NCBI GenBank assembly: GCA_965370955.1
Contig: CBDUWP010000040.1
Span: forward strand, 1 to 14,311
Reading direction: 5' to 3'
DNA from: CBDUWP01 sp965370955
GTDB taxonomy: Bacteria; Planctomycetota; Phycisphaerae; Sedimentisphaerales; Anaerobacaceae
Length of the DNA: 14,311 nucleotides
Positions 5,260 to 12,161 of the stretch are shown here, piece after piece; the stretch's first letter is position 1, and every line of letters begins with the position of its first letter. The position numbers were made by a program, and so were the translations under genes. The notes beneath the pieces were generated by a model. It was not told where the DNA came from and made no database searches. It saw only the letters and a list, made by a program, of their open reading frames with translations.

Positions 5260-5835
5260 ATGAGTCGTATCGGAAAAAAACCTATCGAAATACCTTCAGG
5301 TGTGAAGGTTGAATTAAAAAATAACAATTGCTGCGTTTCCGGTCCATTGGGTGAGTTGAATATCCAATGCAATCCGGCTGTTATTGTTAAAATCGAGGAC
5401 AATCAGATCGTTATCATAAACGAAAAGCCTACAGTGCGTTTTAATAGACAAATGCACGGTACCACAAGAGCTCTCATAGCTAATATGGTGGCAGGCGTTA
5501 GCAAGGGCTATGCGAAGAAAATGCAGATTTTTGGAACCGGTTATAATATTAAAGAGCAAAATGGCAAACTCGTTTTGCAGGTTGGCTTCTGTCATCCAGT
5601 GGAAATGCCCATACCGAAGGGCTTGAAGCTTGAGATCGAAGTGCCTGCGACAAGAGGTAATGATATACCGGCGAAGTTTGCTATTACTGGCAGTGATAAA
5701 TGTCAGATGGGACAATTTGCAGCTGAAGTGAGAAAAGTAAGGCCTCCAGAACCATATAAAGGCAAAGGCATTCGTTATGCTGATGAGGTTGTAAGGCGTA
5801 AAGTTGGTAAAGCATTTGCCTCTGGTGGCGCATAA
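5260..5835 (+). CDS. rplF: 50S ribosomal protein L6
   Basis: L6 has two similar alpha/beta domains and binds 23S rRNA next to the sarcin-ricin loop, where translation factors act. The product begins MSRIGKKPIEIPSGV and contains SGPLGEL, HGTTRALIANMVAGVSKGY and FGTGY in the first half. The second half ends with the hallmark RPPEPYKGKGIRYADEVVRRKVGKA. It is 191 residues, about a dozen more than usual, because of extra residues around VPATRGNDIPAKFAITGSDK and at the C-terminus. Its ATG follows the rpsH stop with no gap, so it probably relies on coupled translation. Confidence 0.98.
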   Translation: MSRIGKKPIEIPSGVKVELKNNNCCVSGPLGELNIQCNPAVIVKIEDNQIVIINEKPTVRFNRQMHGTTRALIANMVAGVSKGYAKKMQIFGTGYNIKEQNGKLVLQVGFCHPVEMPIPKGLKLEIEVPATRGNDIPAKFAITGSDKCQMGQFAAEVRKVRPPEPYKGKGIRYADEVVRRKVGKAFASGGA

Positions 5836-5859
5836 TCAAAATAAGATTTGGAATAAGAT

Positions 5860-6225
5860 ATGAAGAGATTAGAAAAAGCAAAAAGAGCAGCGACAAGACG
5901 CAAGTATCATGTGCGTAAGAAAATTTTTGGAACATCAGAGCGACCGCGATTGAGCGTGTTTCGTTCCGGAAGACATATCTATGTACAGGTTATAGATGAT
6001 GTGGCTGGTGTTACGCTGGCAAGTGCCGGTACTAATGACAAAAATGCCGCTGAAGTGACTTATGGCGGAAATATCTCGGCTGCCGGGATCGTTGGACAAA
6101 ATATCGCTAAACAGGCTCTCGGTGTCGGAATAAAATGTGTCCGATTTGATAGAAATAGATACAGATATCATGGTAGAGTTAAGGCTTTGGCTGAAGCAGC
6201 TAGAAAAGCAGGGCTGGTCTTTTAA
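5860..6225 (+). CDS. rplR: 50S ribosomal protein L18
   Basis: L18 binds 5S rRNA together with L5 in the central protuberance. The 121-residue product shows the family pattern: a basic N-terminus (RLEKAKRAATRRKYHVRKKI), then GTSERPRLSVFRSGRHIYVQVIDD, LASAG, and the C-terminal FDRNRYRYHGRVKALAEAARKAGLVF (read in parts). Length is standard. The start at 5860 is preceded by a TTTGGAATAAG stretch containing GGA. It lies 24 bp after rplF and just before rpsE. Confidence 0.98.
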   Translation: MKRLEKAKRAATRRKYHVRKKIFGTSERPRLSVFRSGRHIYVQVIDDVAGVTLASAGTNDKNAAEVTYGGNISAAGIVGQNIAKQALGVGIKCVRFDRNRYRYHGRVKALAEAARKAGLVF

Positions 6226-6238
6226 TAAACTTTTGTGT

Positions 6239-6252
6239 GGAGAAAAAAATTG
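6239..6252 (+). promoter_or_regulatory. Ribosome-binding site that selects a TTG start for rpsE
   Basis: GGAG at 6239-6242 lies 7 bases before TTG 6250-6252, an ideal spacing. The longest frame would instead begin at GTG 6235, which overlaps this GGAG and has only T/A-rich sequence upstream. This decides the start in favour of TTG. Confidence 0.75.
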
Positions 6253-6750
6253 GCTGTAGATGGTTCAAATATGCCCGTTAAAGATGCGGCTCTGGAAGAT
6301 ACGGTTGTAAAGATTTATCGCTGTTCTACTGTGGTAAAAGGTGGTAGACGCTTTAGCTTTGCGGCACTGGTGGTCGTTGGCGACCGTAATGGTTTTGTTG
6401 GCTATGGTTACGGAAAAGCTAAAGAGGTTCCGTTGGCAGTTGAAAAGGCTATGAAAAAGGCTAAGGCTGCGATGGCGAAAATTTCTTTGAATAAAAATAC
6501 CATTCCTCATCAGATTGACGGCAAGTTCGGAGCTACCAAAGTTACAATGGTTCCGGCAAGTGCTGGTACCGGTGTTATCGCCGGCTCTAGTGTTAGATCT
6601 GTTTTGGAATTGGCAGGTGTGCGTGATGTATTGACAAAGGTCTATGGAAGTACTGCTCCGAAAAATGTTGTTAAAGCGACATTTGAAGGGCTTACAAGGT
6701 TGCGGAGCAAACAGCAGATCGAAAAACTTCGCGGCGTGAAAATTGACTAA
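6250..6750 (+). CDS. rpsE: 30S ribosomal protein S5 (probable TTG start)
   Basis: S5 lies at the mRNA entry side of the small subunit and affects decoding fidelity. From TTG 6250 the product is 166 residues. The N-terminal double-stranded-RNA-binding-type domain carries GGRRFSFAALVVVGDRNGFVGYG and KAKEVPLAVEKAMKKAK. The C-terminal domain has the S5 signature APASAGTGVIAG-like VPASAGTGVIAGSSVRSVLELAGV, ending in LRSKQQIEKLRG. A GTG at 6235 would add MWRKK but has no ribosome-binding site; GGAG at 6239 fits the TTG. rpmD (L30), which normally follows rpsE, is absent: rplO starts after 28 bp. Confidence 0.96.
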   Translation: MAVDGSNMPVKDAALEDTVVKIYRCSTVVKGGRRFSFAALVVVGDRNGFVGYGYGKAKEVPLAVEKAMKKAKAAMAKISLNKNTIPHQIDGKFGATKVTMVPASAGTGVIAGSSVRSVLELAGVRDVLTKVYGSTAPKNVVKATFEGLTRLRSKQQIEKLRGVKID

Positions 6751-6778
6751 CCAAAAAAAAAGGTAGTGAGTATAAAAA

Positions 6779-7222
6779 ATGCTGGAAAATGAAATAACAT
6801 CCGTAGTTGGTAAAAGTAAAAAGCGTAAGCGTATAGGCAGAGGGCCCGGAAGTGGTCATGGCAAAACTGCTGGAAAAGGCCACAAAGGTCAAAACAGTAG
6901 GGCTGGCGCAAAGTCTATGAAATTGTCCGAAGGCGGTCAAATGCCTTTGTTTAGGAGGATTCCTAAAAGAGGCTTTAGTAATGCTGACTTTTGTAATCCT
7001 TATGACATAGTCAATGTTTCTCAGCTAGAGAGATTTGACAGTGGAGCCTCGATTGATGCTAAAATGCTTCTGAATGCCGGCATAATTGGCAGTGTCAAAA
7101 ACAAGATCAAGGTACTAGGTGATGGCGAATTGACGAAAAAACTTACCGTTTTAGCTGATAAATTCAGTAAGAGCGCTCAGGAAAAAATTCAGGCCAGCGG
7201 CGGAACGGTTAAGTTTGTCTAA
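6779..7222 (+). CDS. rplO: 50S ribosomal protein L15
   Basis: L15 is a largely extended, early-assembling large-subunit protein. The 147-residue product has the family's glycine-rich basic N-terminus: KRKRIGRGPGSGHGKTAGKGHKGQ, followed by MPLFRRIPKRGF. The C-terminal domain includes VNVSQLERFD, GIIGSVKNKIKVLGDGEL and KLTVLADKFSKSAQEKI. Length is standard. A GTGAG at 6766-6770 lies 8 bases before ATG 6779, with AGGT further upstream. It sits between rpsE and secY, the usual place except that rpmD is missing. Confidence 0.97.
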   Translation: MLENEITSVVGKSKKRKRIGRGPGSGHGKTAGKGHKGQNSRAGAKSMKLSEGGQMPLFRRIPKRGFSNADFCNPYDIVNVSQLERFDSGASIDAKMLLNAGIIGSVKNKIKVLGDGELTKKLTVLADKFSKSAQEKIQASGGTVKFV

Positions 7223-7267
7223 GATAATGGCTAACGAAAAGGCAATGGACTGTCAGGAAGAAAAAAT

Positions 7268-8629
7268 ATGATTGGAACTATATTAAATATATTTAAAGTG
7301 CCGGAACTGAGGAATAAGGTTTTCTTCACGATCGCACTTTTGATTATATTCAGGGTTGGTTTTCATATCCCAAATCCCTGCGTAGATCAAAAAGCTATTG
7401 CCGCTGCCTCACAGTCAAGAGATACTGAGACTCCTCTTGGCAGAGCTGCTGAATATATGCAAATGTTTACTGGCGGTAGCCTTTCCAAAAGCAGTCTTTT
7501 TGGTCTTGGAATTATGCCTTACATTACAGCTTCAATTATACTTATGCTGCTGGGCGAGGTTGTGCCTACTTTGAAAAAATTGCGGCAGGAGGGCAGAGCT
7601 GGTCAACAAAAGATACAGGAATTTACGAGGTACTTAACGGTTTTCATTTGCATTGTGCAGTCTTTGATGTTTATGAAGTTTTTTGCGACTAGTCAATATG
7701 TTTATCCCGGTATGTATAAGCAAGCTGTGTTTTTTAGCGTGCTTGCTATGACAGCTAGTACGCTGTTTTTGATGTGGCTCGGCGAACAAATTGATGAATA
7801 TGGTATCGGCAATGGAATTAGTCTTATCATTATGGCTGGTATCGTGTCGAGAATGCCGTGGGCTGTTAAAACATTGTTGCAAAATGCGAGCTTGCAAGTT
7901 GGAGCAGGAGACGGAACTATCGGGCCTGTCAAAATGCTGTTTTTAGGTGGTATGTTTGTGTTTGTTGTTGCTGGGGCTATTTTGATTACGCAAGGTCAAA
8001 GGCGCATTCCTATTCAGCAAGCCAAGCAAATGAGAGGTCGCAAAATGTATGGCGGAGCGAGGCACTATTTACCGCTTCGAGTTAATCATGGCGGCGTTAT
8101 GCCGATAATCTTTGCATCGAGTTTTATGATATTTCCGCCAATTTTGGTTGGAGCTTTAGCCAACATCAAAGCATTGTCTAACTCAGTGTTTTTGTTGAGT
8201 ATTAAAGATGCTTTAATGCCCGGCTCGTTTACTTACAACCTGCTCTATATGGTGCTGATAATTTTGTTTACTTTCTTCTGGGTGACGGTTCAGTTTCAGC
8301 CGAAAGAAATGGCAAAAAATCTTAGAGATTCAGGTAGTTTTATTCCGGGTTTACGTCCGGGTAAAAGAACGGCTGATTATTTCGAGACTGTTATGACTAG
8401 AGTGACATTTTATGGTGCTGCATTTTTAGCTATCATAGCTACTGTGCCGGCAGTCATAAATGGCACTATGGGCATAAATTGGTCGGTTGCAACATTTTTG
8501 GGCGGTACTGGCCTCTTGATCGTTGTCAGTGTGTCACTTGACCTTGTTCAGAAAATCGAAGCTAACTTGATGATGAGAAGCTATGAAGGTTTTAGCGGTT
8601 CCGGAAAAATCAAAGGAGCTAACAGATGA
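7268..8629 (+). CDS. secY: Protein translocase subunit SecY
   Basis: SecY forms the membrane channel through which unfolded proteins are exported or inserted, working with SecE, SecG and SecA. The 453-residue product has the expected pattern of about ten membrane segments. The first is at residues 16-33 (VFFTIALLIIFRVGFHIP). Family motifs are GIMPYITASIILMLL (81-95), the YGIGNGISLIIMAGI segment (178-192), LPLRVNHGGVMPIIFASS (268-285) with the conserved cytosolic loop before it, and FIPGLRPGKRTADYF (358-372). Length is typical (430-450). AGGAAG lies about 11 bases before ATG 7268. Its TGA overlaps the adk ATG as ATGA, so the two are translationally coupled. Location after rplO is standard. Confidence 0.98.
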   Translation: MIGTILNIFKVPELRNKVFFTIALLIIFRVGFHIPNPCVDQKAIAAASQSRDTETPLGRAAEYMQMFTGGSLSKSSLFGLGIMPYITASIILMLLGEVVPTLKKLRQEGRAGQQKIQEFTRYLTVFICIVQSLMFMKFFATSQYVYPGMYKQAVFFSVLAMTASTLFLMWLGEQIDEYGIGNGISLIIMAGIVSRMPWAVKTLLQNASLQVGAGDGTIGPVKMLFLGGMFVFVVAGAILITQGQRRIPIQQAKQMRGRKMYGGARHYLPLRVNHGGVMPIIFASSFMIFPPILVGALANIKALSNSVFLLSIKDALMPGSFTYNLLYMVLIILFTFFWVTVQFQPKEMAKNLRDSGSFIPGLRPGKRTADYFETVMTRVTFYGAAFLAIIATVPAVINGTMGINWSVATFLGGTGLLIVVSVSLDLVQKIEANLMMRSYEGFSGSGKIKGANR

Positions 8630-9270
8630 GGTTGATTCTATTAGGTGCTCCCGGAGCTGGAAAAGGCACGCATTGTAAGCCCATAGTTGAAAAATATAAT
8701 CTTGTGCATCTTTCAAGTGGGGATATTCTTCGCAAAGAAAGAGCAGCAGGAAGTGATCTTGGTAAAGAAGCTCAAACGTATATGGATCAGGGTGCTTTGG
8801 TGCCGGATGATCTGATTGTTAAAATGATGGTTTCGGCTATCAGTAAAATAGATGCTGGATTTGTTCTTGATGGTTTTCCTAGAACTATTAATCAGGCAAA
8901 AGAATTGGATAAGGCTCTTGAAGCAGCAGATAAAAAAATCGATGCAATCTTGAATTTGCTCGTTGATGATGATGTTGTTATCAAGAGAATCACAGGCAGA
9001 AGAAGCTGTCCTAAATGCGGAGCTGTATATCATATTGAAAACATCAAGCCTAAGACCGCAGGTGTTTGTGATGTTGATGGTGAAAAATTAACTCATAGAA
9101 GTGATGACATCGAAGAAGTTGTGGCTAAAAGGCTTGCTACTTATCACGAGCTGACTAAGCCGGTTGTGGGTTATTATAAAGAAAATAATAAAGTTTATGA
9201 TATCGACTCGAATAAGGATGCGTCAGAGGTGACGGTTGGAGTTATTGAGATCTTAGAGTCTTTGTCTTGA
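8626..9270 (+). CDS. adk: Adenylate kinase
   Basis: The enzyme interconverts ATP + AMP and two ADP in the cytoplasm. The P-loop GAPGAGKGT is at residues 7-15, the NMP-binding core LSSGDILRKE at 30-39 and DGFPRT at 82-87. The LID domain (about 124-160) is the long type with a metal site: Cys128, Cys131, Cys148 and Asp151, i.e. three cysteines and an aspartate as probable zinc ligands. The arginine motif THRSDD follows. Length (214) is standard for the long-LID form. AAAGGAG at 8612-8618 lies 7 bases before the ATG, inside the secY end, and the start overlaps the secY stop. The secY-adk-map-infA order is a widespread arrangement. Confidence 0.98.
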   Translation: MRLILLGAPGAGKGTHCKPIVEKYNLVHLSSGDILRKERAAGSDLGKEAQTYMDQGALVPDDLIVKMMVSAISKIDAGFVLDGFPRTINQAKELDKALEAADKKIDAILNLLVDDDVVIKRITGRRSCPKCGAVYHIENIKPKTAGVCDVDGEKLTHRSDDIEEVVAKRLATYHELTKPVVGYYKENNKVYDIDSNKDASEVTVGVIEILESLS

Positions 9271-9277
9271 GTTTTAG

Positions 9278-10060
9278 ATGGCTATTATACTAAAAAGTAA
9301 ACGTGAGATTGAGTTGATGCGTGCTGCTGGTGTGGTTGTTGCCAATGTTCTTTTAAAAATACAAGAGTGTGCAAAGCCGGGTGTGTCGACATTTGAGCTT
9401 GATCGGATTGCTTTGGAAATGACCGAAGCCTTTGGTGCTGAGGCATTGTTTAAAGGAGTTCCAAGTCCATACAAAGGTGTTGAGCCTTTTTCAGGTGCGA
9501 TTTGTGCTTCGATAAATGAGCAGATCGTGCATGGTTTGCCGTCTAAAGCGGTTAAGTTAAAAGATGGCGATATATTAAGTGTTGATTTTGGTGTCAGATT
9601 AAATGGTTATTGCGGTGATTCTGCTGTTACGATTGCTGTAGGTGCTATTGATTCACAAAGATTGACTTTAATGAAGGCGACGAAAGAGTCATTGGATATC
9701 GCAATAAAAATGGCAACACCGGGCATAAAATGGAGCCAGATCGCCGGCGAAATGCAAAAGCATGTTGAATCTTATGGCTTTTCGATGGTTACGGAGTTTG
9801 TTGGTCATGGCATTGGTCGCCAAATGCACGAAGAGCCGCAAGTGCCGAATTTTGTTAGTAAGCAATTGTTGGCAAGAGATATTGTTTTGAAAGAAGGAAT
9901 GGTTTTAGCTGTGGAGCCGATGGTTAATGCAGGGCTGGCTAAAACAAAAATATTAAATGACGGCTGGACAGTAGCTACAAAGGATGGTAAGAGTTCAGCT
10001 CATTTTGAACATACTATAGCGATAGTGAAAACAGGTTGTGAAGTTCTGACGGTAAAGTGA
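9278..10060 (+). CDS. map: Methionine aminopeptidase, type I
   Basis: The enzyme removes the initiator methionine from nascent proteins after deformylation. The 260-residue product has the pita-bread fold signatures. The five metal ligands can be assigned as Asp103 (VDFG), Asp114 (YCGDSA), His177 (GHGIGRQMHEEP), Glu213 (VEPMV) and Glu244 (HFEHT). Substrate-binding histidines are His85 (VHGLP) and His184. There is no N-terminal zinc-finger extension and no type II insertion, so it is the short type Ia form. It starts 7 bp after adk; no strong ribosome-binding site is visible, so coupling is likely. Confidence 0.98.
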   Translation: MAIILKSKREIELMRAAGVVVANVLLKIQECAKPGVSTFELDRIALEMTEAFGAEALFKGVPSPYKGVEPFSGAICASINEQIVHGLPSKAVKLKDGDILSVDFGVRLNGYCGDSAVTIAVGAIDSQRLTLMKATKESLDIAIKMATPGIKWSQIAGEMQKHVESYGFSMVTEFVGHGIGRQMHEEPQVPNFVSKQLLARDIVLKEGMVLAVEPMVNAGLAKTKILNDGWTVATKDGKSSAHFEHTIAIVKTGCEVLTVK

Positions 10061-10063
10061 TTT

Positions 10064-10279
10064 ATGGCAAAAAAAGATGCGATTAGATTGACGGCAAAAG
10101 TACTTGAAACCCTGCCAAATGCAGTTTTTAAGGTAGAGTTGGAAAATGGCCATTGTATCACAGCTCATGTTTCTGGTAAGATGAGGATGCACTTTATTCG
10201 TATTCTTCCGGGTGACAGTGTGACTGTGGAAATGTCGCCTTACGATCTGAATAGGGGCCGTATAGTTCTTAGAAATTAG
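10064..10279 (+). CDS. infA: Translation initiation factor IF-1
   Basis: IF-1 occupies the A site of the 30S subunit during initiation and helps IF-2 and IF-3 select the initiator tRNA. The 71-residue length is typical. The product begins MAKKDAIRLTAKVLETLPNA and has the S1-type OB-fold sequence FKVELENGHCITAHVSGKMR, then RILPGDSVTVEMSPYDLNRGRIV with the hallmark SPYDL and RGRI. It starts 3 bp after the map stop, without a clear ribosome-binding site, which points to coupling with map. The initiator tRNA it works with is encoded at the end of the same window. Confidence 0.98.
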   Translation: MAKKDAIRLTAKVLETLPNAVFKVELENGHCITAHVSGKMRMHFIRILPGDSVTVEMSPYDLNRGRIVLRN

Positions 10280-10333
10280 TAGTACAGCTTGGATTGTTAC
10301 GAGTTGTTGCTATTTTTAGAAAAAGGTAAAAAA

Positions 10334-10447
10334 ATGAAAGTTAGAAGCTCAGTAAAACGAATTTGTGAAAATTGTAAAGTTGTTCGCCGTAGAGGTGTGG
10401 TCAGAGTTATCTGCACTAATCCTCGTCATAAACAGCGTCCGGGCTAA
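10334..10447 (+). CDS. rpmJ: 50S ribosomal protein L36
   Basis: This short gene encodes 37 residues, MKVRSSVKRICENCKVV and so on to HKQRPG. L36 is the smallest large-subunit protein, a zinc-ribbon type that fits between 23S rRNA helices near the factor-binding side. The zinc ligands are Cys11, Cys14, Cys27 and His32, so this is the zinc-binding (C+) form. AAAAGG lies 8-10 bases before the ATG. It occupies the standard place between infA and rpsM. The 54-bp spacer before it contains nothing I can name with confidence. Confidence 0.97.
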   Translation: MKVRSSVKRICENCKVVRRRGVVRVICTNPRHKQRPG

Positions 10448-10481
10448 ATTATTACTAGAAACAAGAAAGAGGAGTTAGTAT

Positions 10482-10862
10482 ATGCCGCGTATAGTTGGTA
10501 TTGATATTCCAAATGAAAAGTCGATCTGGATCTCGCTTACGTATATTCCGGGTATTGGTAAGTATATTTCATCACAGATACTTAAAGAAGCTAAGGTTGA
10601 GGTTACTGCTAAAGCTAGTTCTCTAAACGAGGACGAGTTGAGCCGCTTAGCTCAAATTATTGACAGTAACTATGTTGTTGGTGGCCAGCTGCGTCGTCAG
10701 ATTTCACAGAATATTGCTCGCTTGCGTGACATTGCTTGTTATCGAGGCATTCGGCATAGACGTGGTTTACCTGTTCGCGGTCAGTGTACGCAAAGTAATG
10801 CTAGGACGCGTAAAGGGCCTCGTAAAACAGTTGCCGGCAAGAAAAGTGTTAAAGGTGGTTGA
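10482..10862 (+). CDS. rpsM: 30S ribosomal protein S13
   Basis: S13 in the head of the small subunit contacts the P-site tRNA and forms bridges to L5 and 23S rRNA. The 126-residue product begins MPRIVGIDIPNEKSIWISLTYIPGIG, the canonical N-terminus with its helix-hairpin-helix GIG. It continues with a helical region, then the C-terminal signature YRGIRHRRGLPVRGQ, with CTQSNARTRKGPRKT as the basic tail. AGAGGAG precedes ATG 10482 at good spacing. Length is normal. From this gene on, arginine is coded mostly by CGT/CGC, unlike the AGA-rich genes at the left end. Confidence 0.98.
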   Translation: MPRIVGIDIPNEKSIWISLTYIPGIGKYISSQILKEAKVEVTAKASSLNEDELSRLAQIIDSNYVVGGQLRRQISQNIARLRDIACYRGIRHRRGLPVRGQCTQSNARTRKGPRKTVAGKKSVKGG

Positions 10863-10924
10863 TCATTTATTAGAGTTATGTGTCGAAAGATATTTAAGCT
10901 CTTTATAGAGGAAATTAAAATATA

Positions 10925-11305
10925 ATGGCAAAAGTTAGAAAAAGAAAAGTTAGAAAGAATGTTGTTAAGGCTATGGTACACATCAAGGCCACCTTTAACA
11001 ATACTCTTATCAATATTACAGATATGGATGGCAATTCAGTTTGCTCGTCTTCTGGCGGTTGTGTTGGCTTTAAAGGGTCTCGAAAAAGTACGCCTTTTGC
11101 CGCTCAGCAAGCTGCTCAAAAATGTGCCGGAGTCGCTATTCGTAATGGTGTCAAAGAAGTTGGCATCCGTATCAATGGTCCGGGACCAGGTAGAGAATCA
11201 GCTATTTCAGCTTTACAACAAGCGGGCTTGCGGATCGCTTCGATAGAGGACGTGACGCCTTTGCCGCATAATGGTTGCCGACCGCCTAAGAGAAGGCGTG
11301 TATAA
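10925..11305 (+). CDS. rpsK: 30S ribosomal protein S11
   Basis: S11 lies on the platform of the small subunit near the mRNA exit and the anti-Shine-Dalgarno end of 16S rRNA. The 126-residue product begins with a basic arm (MAKVRKRKVRKNVVKAMVH). It then has IKATFNNTLINITDMDGN, SSGGCVGFKGSRKSTPFAAQ and the C-terminal signatures RINGPGPGRESAI and IEDVTPLPHNGCRPPKRRRV. TAGAGGAAA lies about 10 bases upstream of ATG 10925. It is 62 bp after rpsM and is followed by a structured 145-bp spacer before rpsD. Confidence 0.98.
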   Translation: MAKVRKRKVRKNVVKAMVHIKATFNNTLINITDMDGNSVCSSSGGCVGFKGSRKSTPFAAQQAAQKCAGVAIRNGVKEVGIRINGPGPGRESAISALQQAGLRIASIEDVTPLPHNGCRPPKRRRV

Positions 11306-11319
11306 AAAGAAGCTAATTG

Positions 11320-11353
11320 AGCGAATCAAATAGCGGAACTTATTCGCTATGAT
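11320..11353 (+). promoter_or_regulatory. Competing hairpins in the rpsK-rpsD leader
   Basis: Two mutually exclusive stems can form. AGCGAAT (11320-11326) is complementary to ATTCGCT (11342-11348). Alternatively ATAGCG (11330-11335) pairs with CGCTAT (11345-11350), extendable by ATC (11325-11327) with GAT (11351-11353) past a two-base bulge. A run of eight T lies at 11363-11370, about ten bases downstream. That gap is too large for a standard intrinsic terminator. A leader controlling rpsD is plausible, because S4 is a known autoregulator in other bacteria, but this is inference. Confidence 0.4.
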
Positions 11354-11388
11354 GGTTTGTGATTTTTTTTAATAGCAGCAAAAGTGGG

Positions 11389-11408
11389 CCAGCTGAAAGT
11401 TCAGTTGG
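11389..11408 (+). promoter_or_regulatory. 8-bp hairpin upstream of rpsD
   Basis: CCAGCTGA (11389-11396) pairs with TCAGTTGG (11401-11408) around AAGT, with one G-U pair in RNA. No T-run follows it directly, so it is not a terminator. It lies 42 bp before the rpsD start and, with the hairpins at 11320-11353, makes this spacer the most structured in the right half of the window. Confidence 0.5.
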
Positions 11409-11450
11409 AAAATGTTAGTGAAATTAAATGATTTTTTTGGAAGGTAACAG

Positions 11451-12083
11451 ATGGGTCGTTACTTAGCGTCATCTTGTAAGCTTTGTCGTCGCGAAGGTGT
11501 TAAATTAATGCTCAAGGGCGAGAGATGTGAAACCTCGAAGTGTCCTATAGAGAAGAAACAGCGTAACGTTGCTCCCGGTATGCATGGTTGGAGACGTGGA
11601 CGGCTGAGCGAATATGGTGTTCGGCTTCGCGAAAAGCAGAAGGTCAAACGTTATTATGGAATGCTCAACAAACAATTTATCAGCTATTTCAAAAGAGCAG
11701 AGAAATTACAAGGCAATACAGGCGAAAATCTGTTGCAGTTGCTCGAACGGCGTTTGGATAATGTTGTTTATAAATTGAACTTTGCTTCTTCACGGAAAGA
11801 GGCTCGTCAGTTGATTTCTCATGGTCATATTCATGTTAATGCTCGTAAGCTGGACATAAGTGATTATACAGTGAAATTAGGTGACAAGATATCTCTTAAA
11901 AAGTCAAAGAAAACTGTGAAAAAGATTAAGCAGCAGTTGGAAATAAATCCCAATTTCACCACCCAAAGTTGGCTGCAGTTGGATAGAGAATCGCCGGTAG
12001 CGACGATTATTGCCTTGCCAAGTCGTGATGACGTTCAAATTCCGGTTGAAGAACAACTTATTGTTGAGTTCTGTTCTAGGTAA
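11451..12083 (+). CDS. rpsD: 30S ribosomal protein S4, zinc-binding form
   Basis: S4 nucleates small-subunit assembly by binding the 5' domain of 16S rRNA, and in several bacteria represses its own mRNA. The 210-residue product has the N-terminal domain with four cysteines, Cys9, Cys12, Cys26 and Cys31 (SCKLCRREG and RCETSKCPIEKK), the zinc-binding variant. The following PGMHGWRRGRLSEYGVRLREKQKVK is typical. The S4 RNA-binding domain begins near ERRLDNVVYKLNFASSRKEARQLISHGHIHVN (read in parts). It ends VPVEEQLIVEFCSR-like, the standard C-terminus. GGAAGG precedes ATG 11451. Length is normal. Confidence 0.98.
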   Translation: MGRYLASSCKLCRREGVKLMLKGERCETSKCPIEKKQRNVAPGMHGWRRGRLSEYGVRLREKQKVKRYYGMLNKQFISYFKRAEKLQGNTGENLLQLLERRLDNVVYKLNFASSRKEARQLISHGHIHVNARKLDISDYTVKLGDKISLKKSKKTVKKIKQQLEINPNFTTQSWLQLDRESPVATIIALPSRDDVQIPVEEQLIVEFCSR

Positions 12084-12161
12084 GTAGAGAATATTTATTT
12101 TGTTGATTTTCTGGCTTTGATTGTTGTTGGAGCTAGAAGCTATATATATTAGGAGAGCCCT

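Noticed and set aside
10660..10908. Plus-strand 82-residue frame overlapping rpsM, and 10959-11246 overlapping rpsK
   Set aside because: Out-of-frame readings of genes whose protein signatures are unambiguous.
11320..11370. Intrinsic terminator after rpsK
   Set aside because: The T8 tract is about ten bases away from the stem end, and the stems are weak and mutually exclusive; I list it as a possible leader instead.
12117..12150. Possible promoter TTGATT with TATATA upstream of rpoA
   Set aside because: Transcription would start at or beyond the rpoA ribosome-binding site at 12151, so it could not give a translatable transcript; the region is merely AT-rich.
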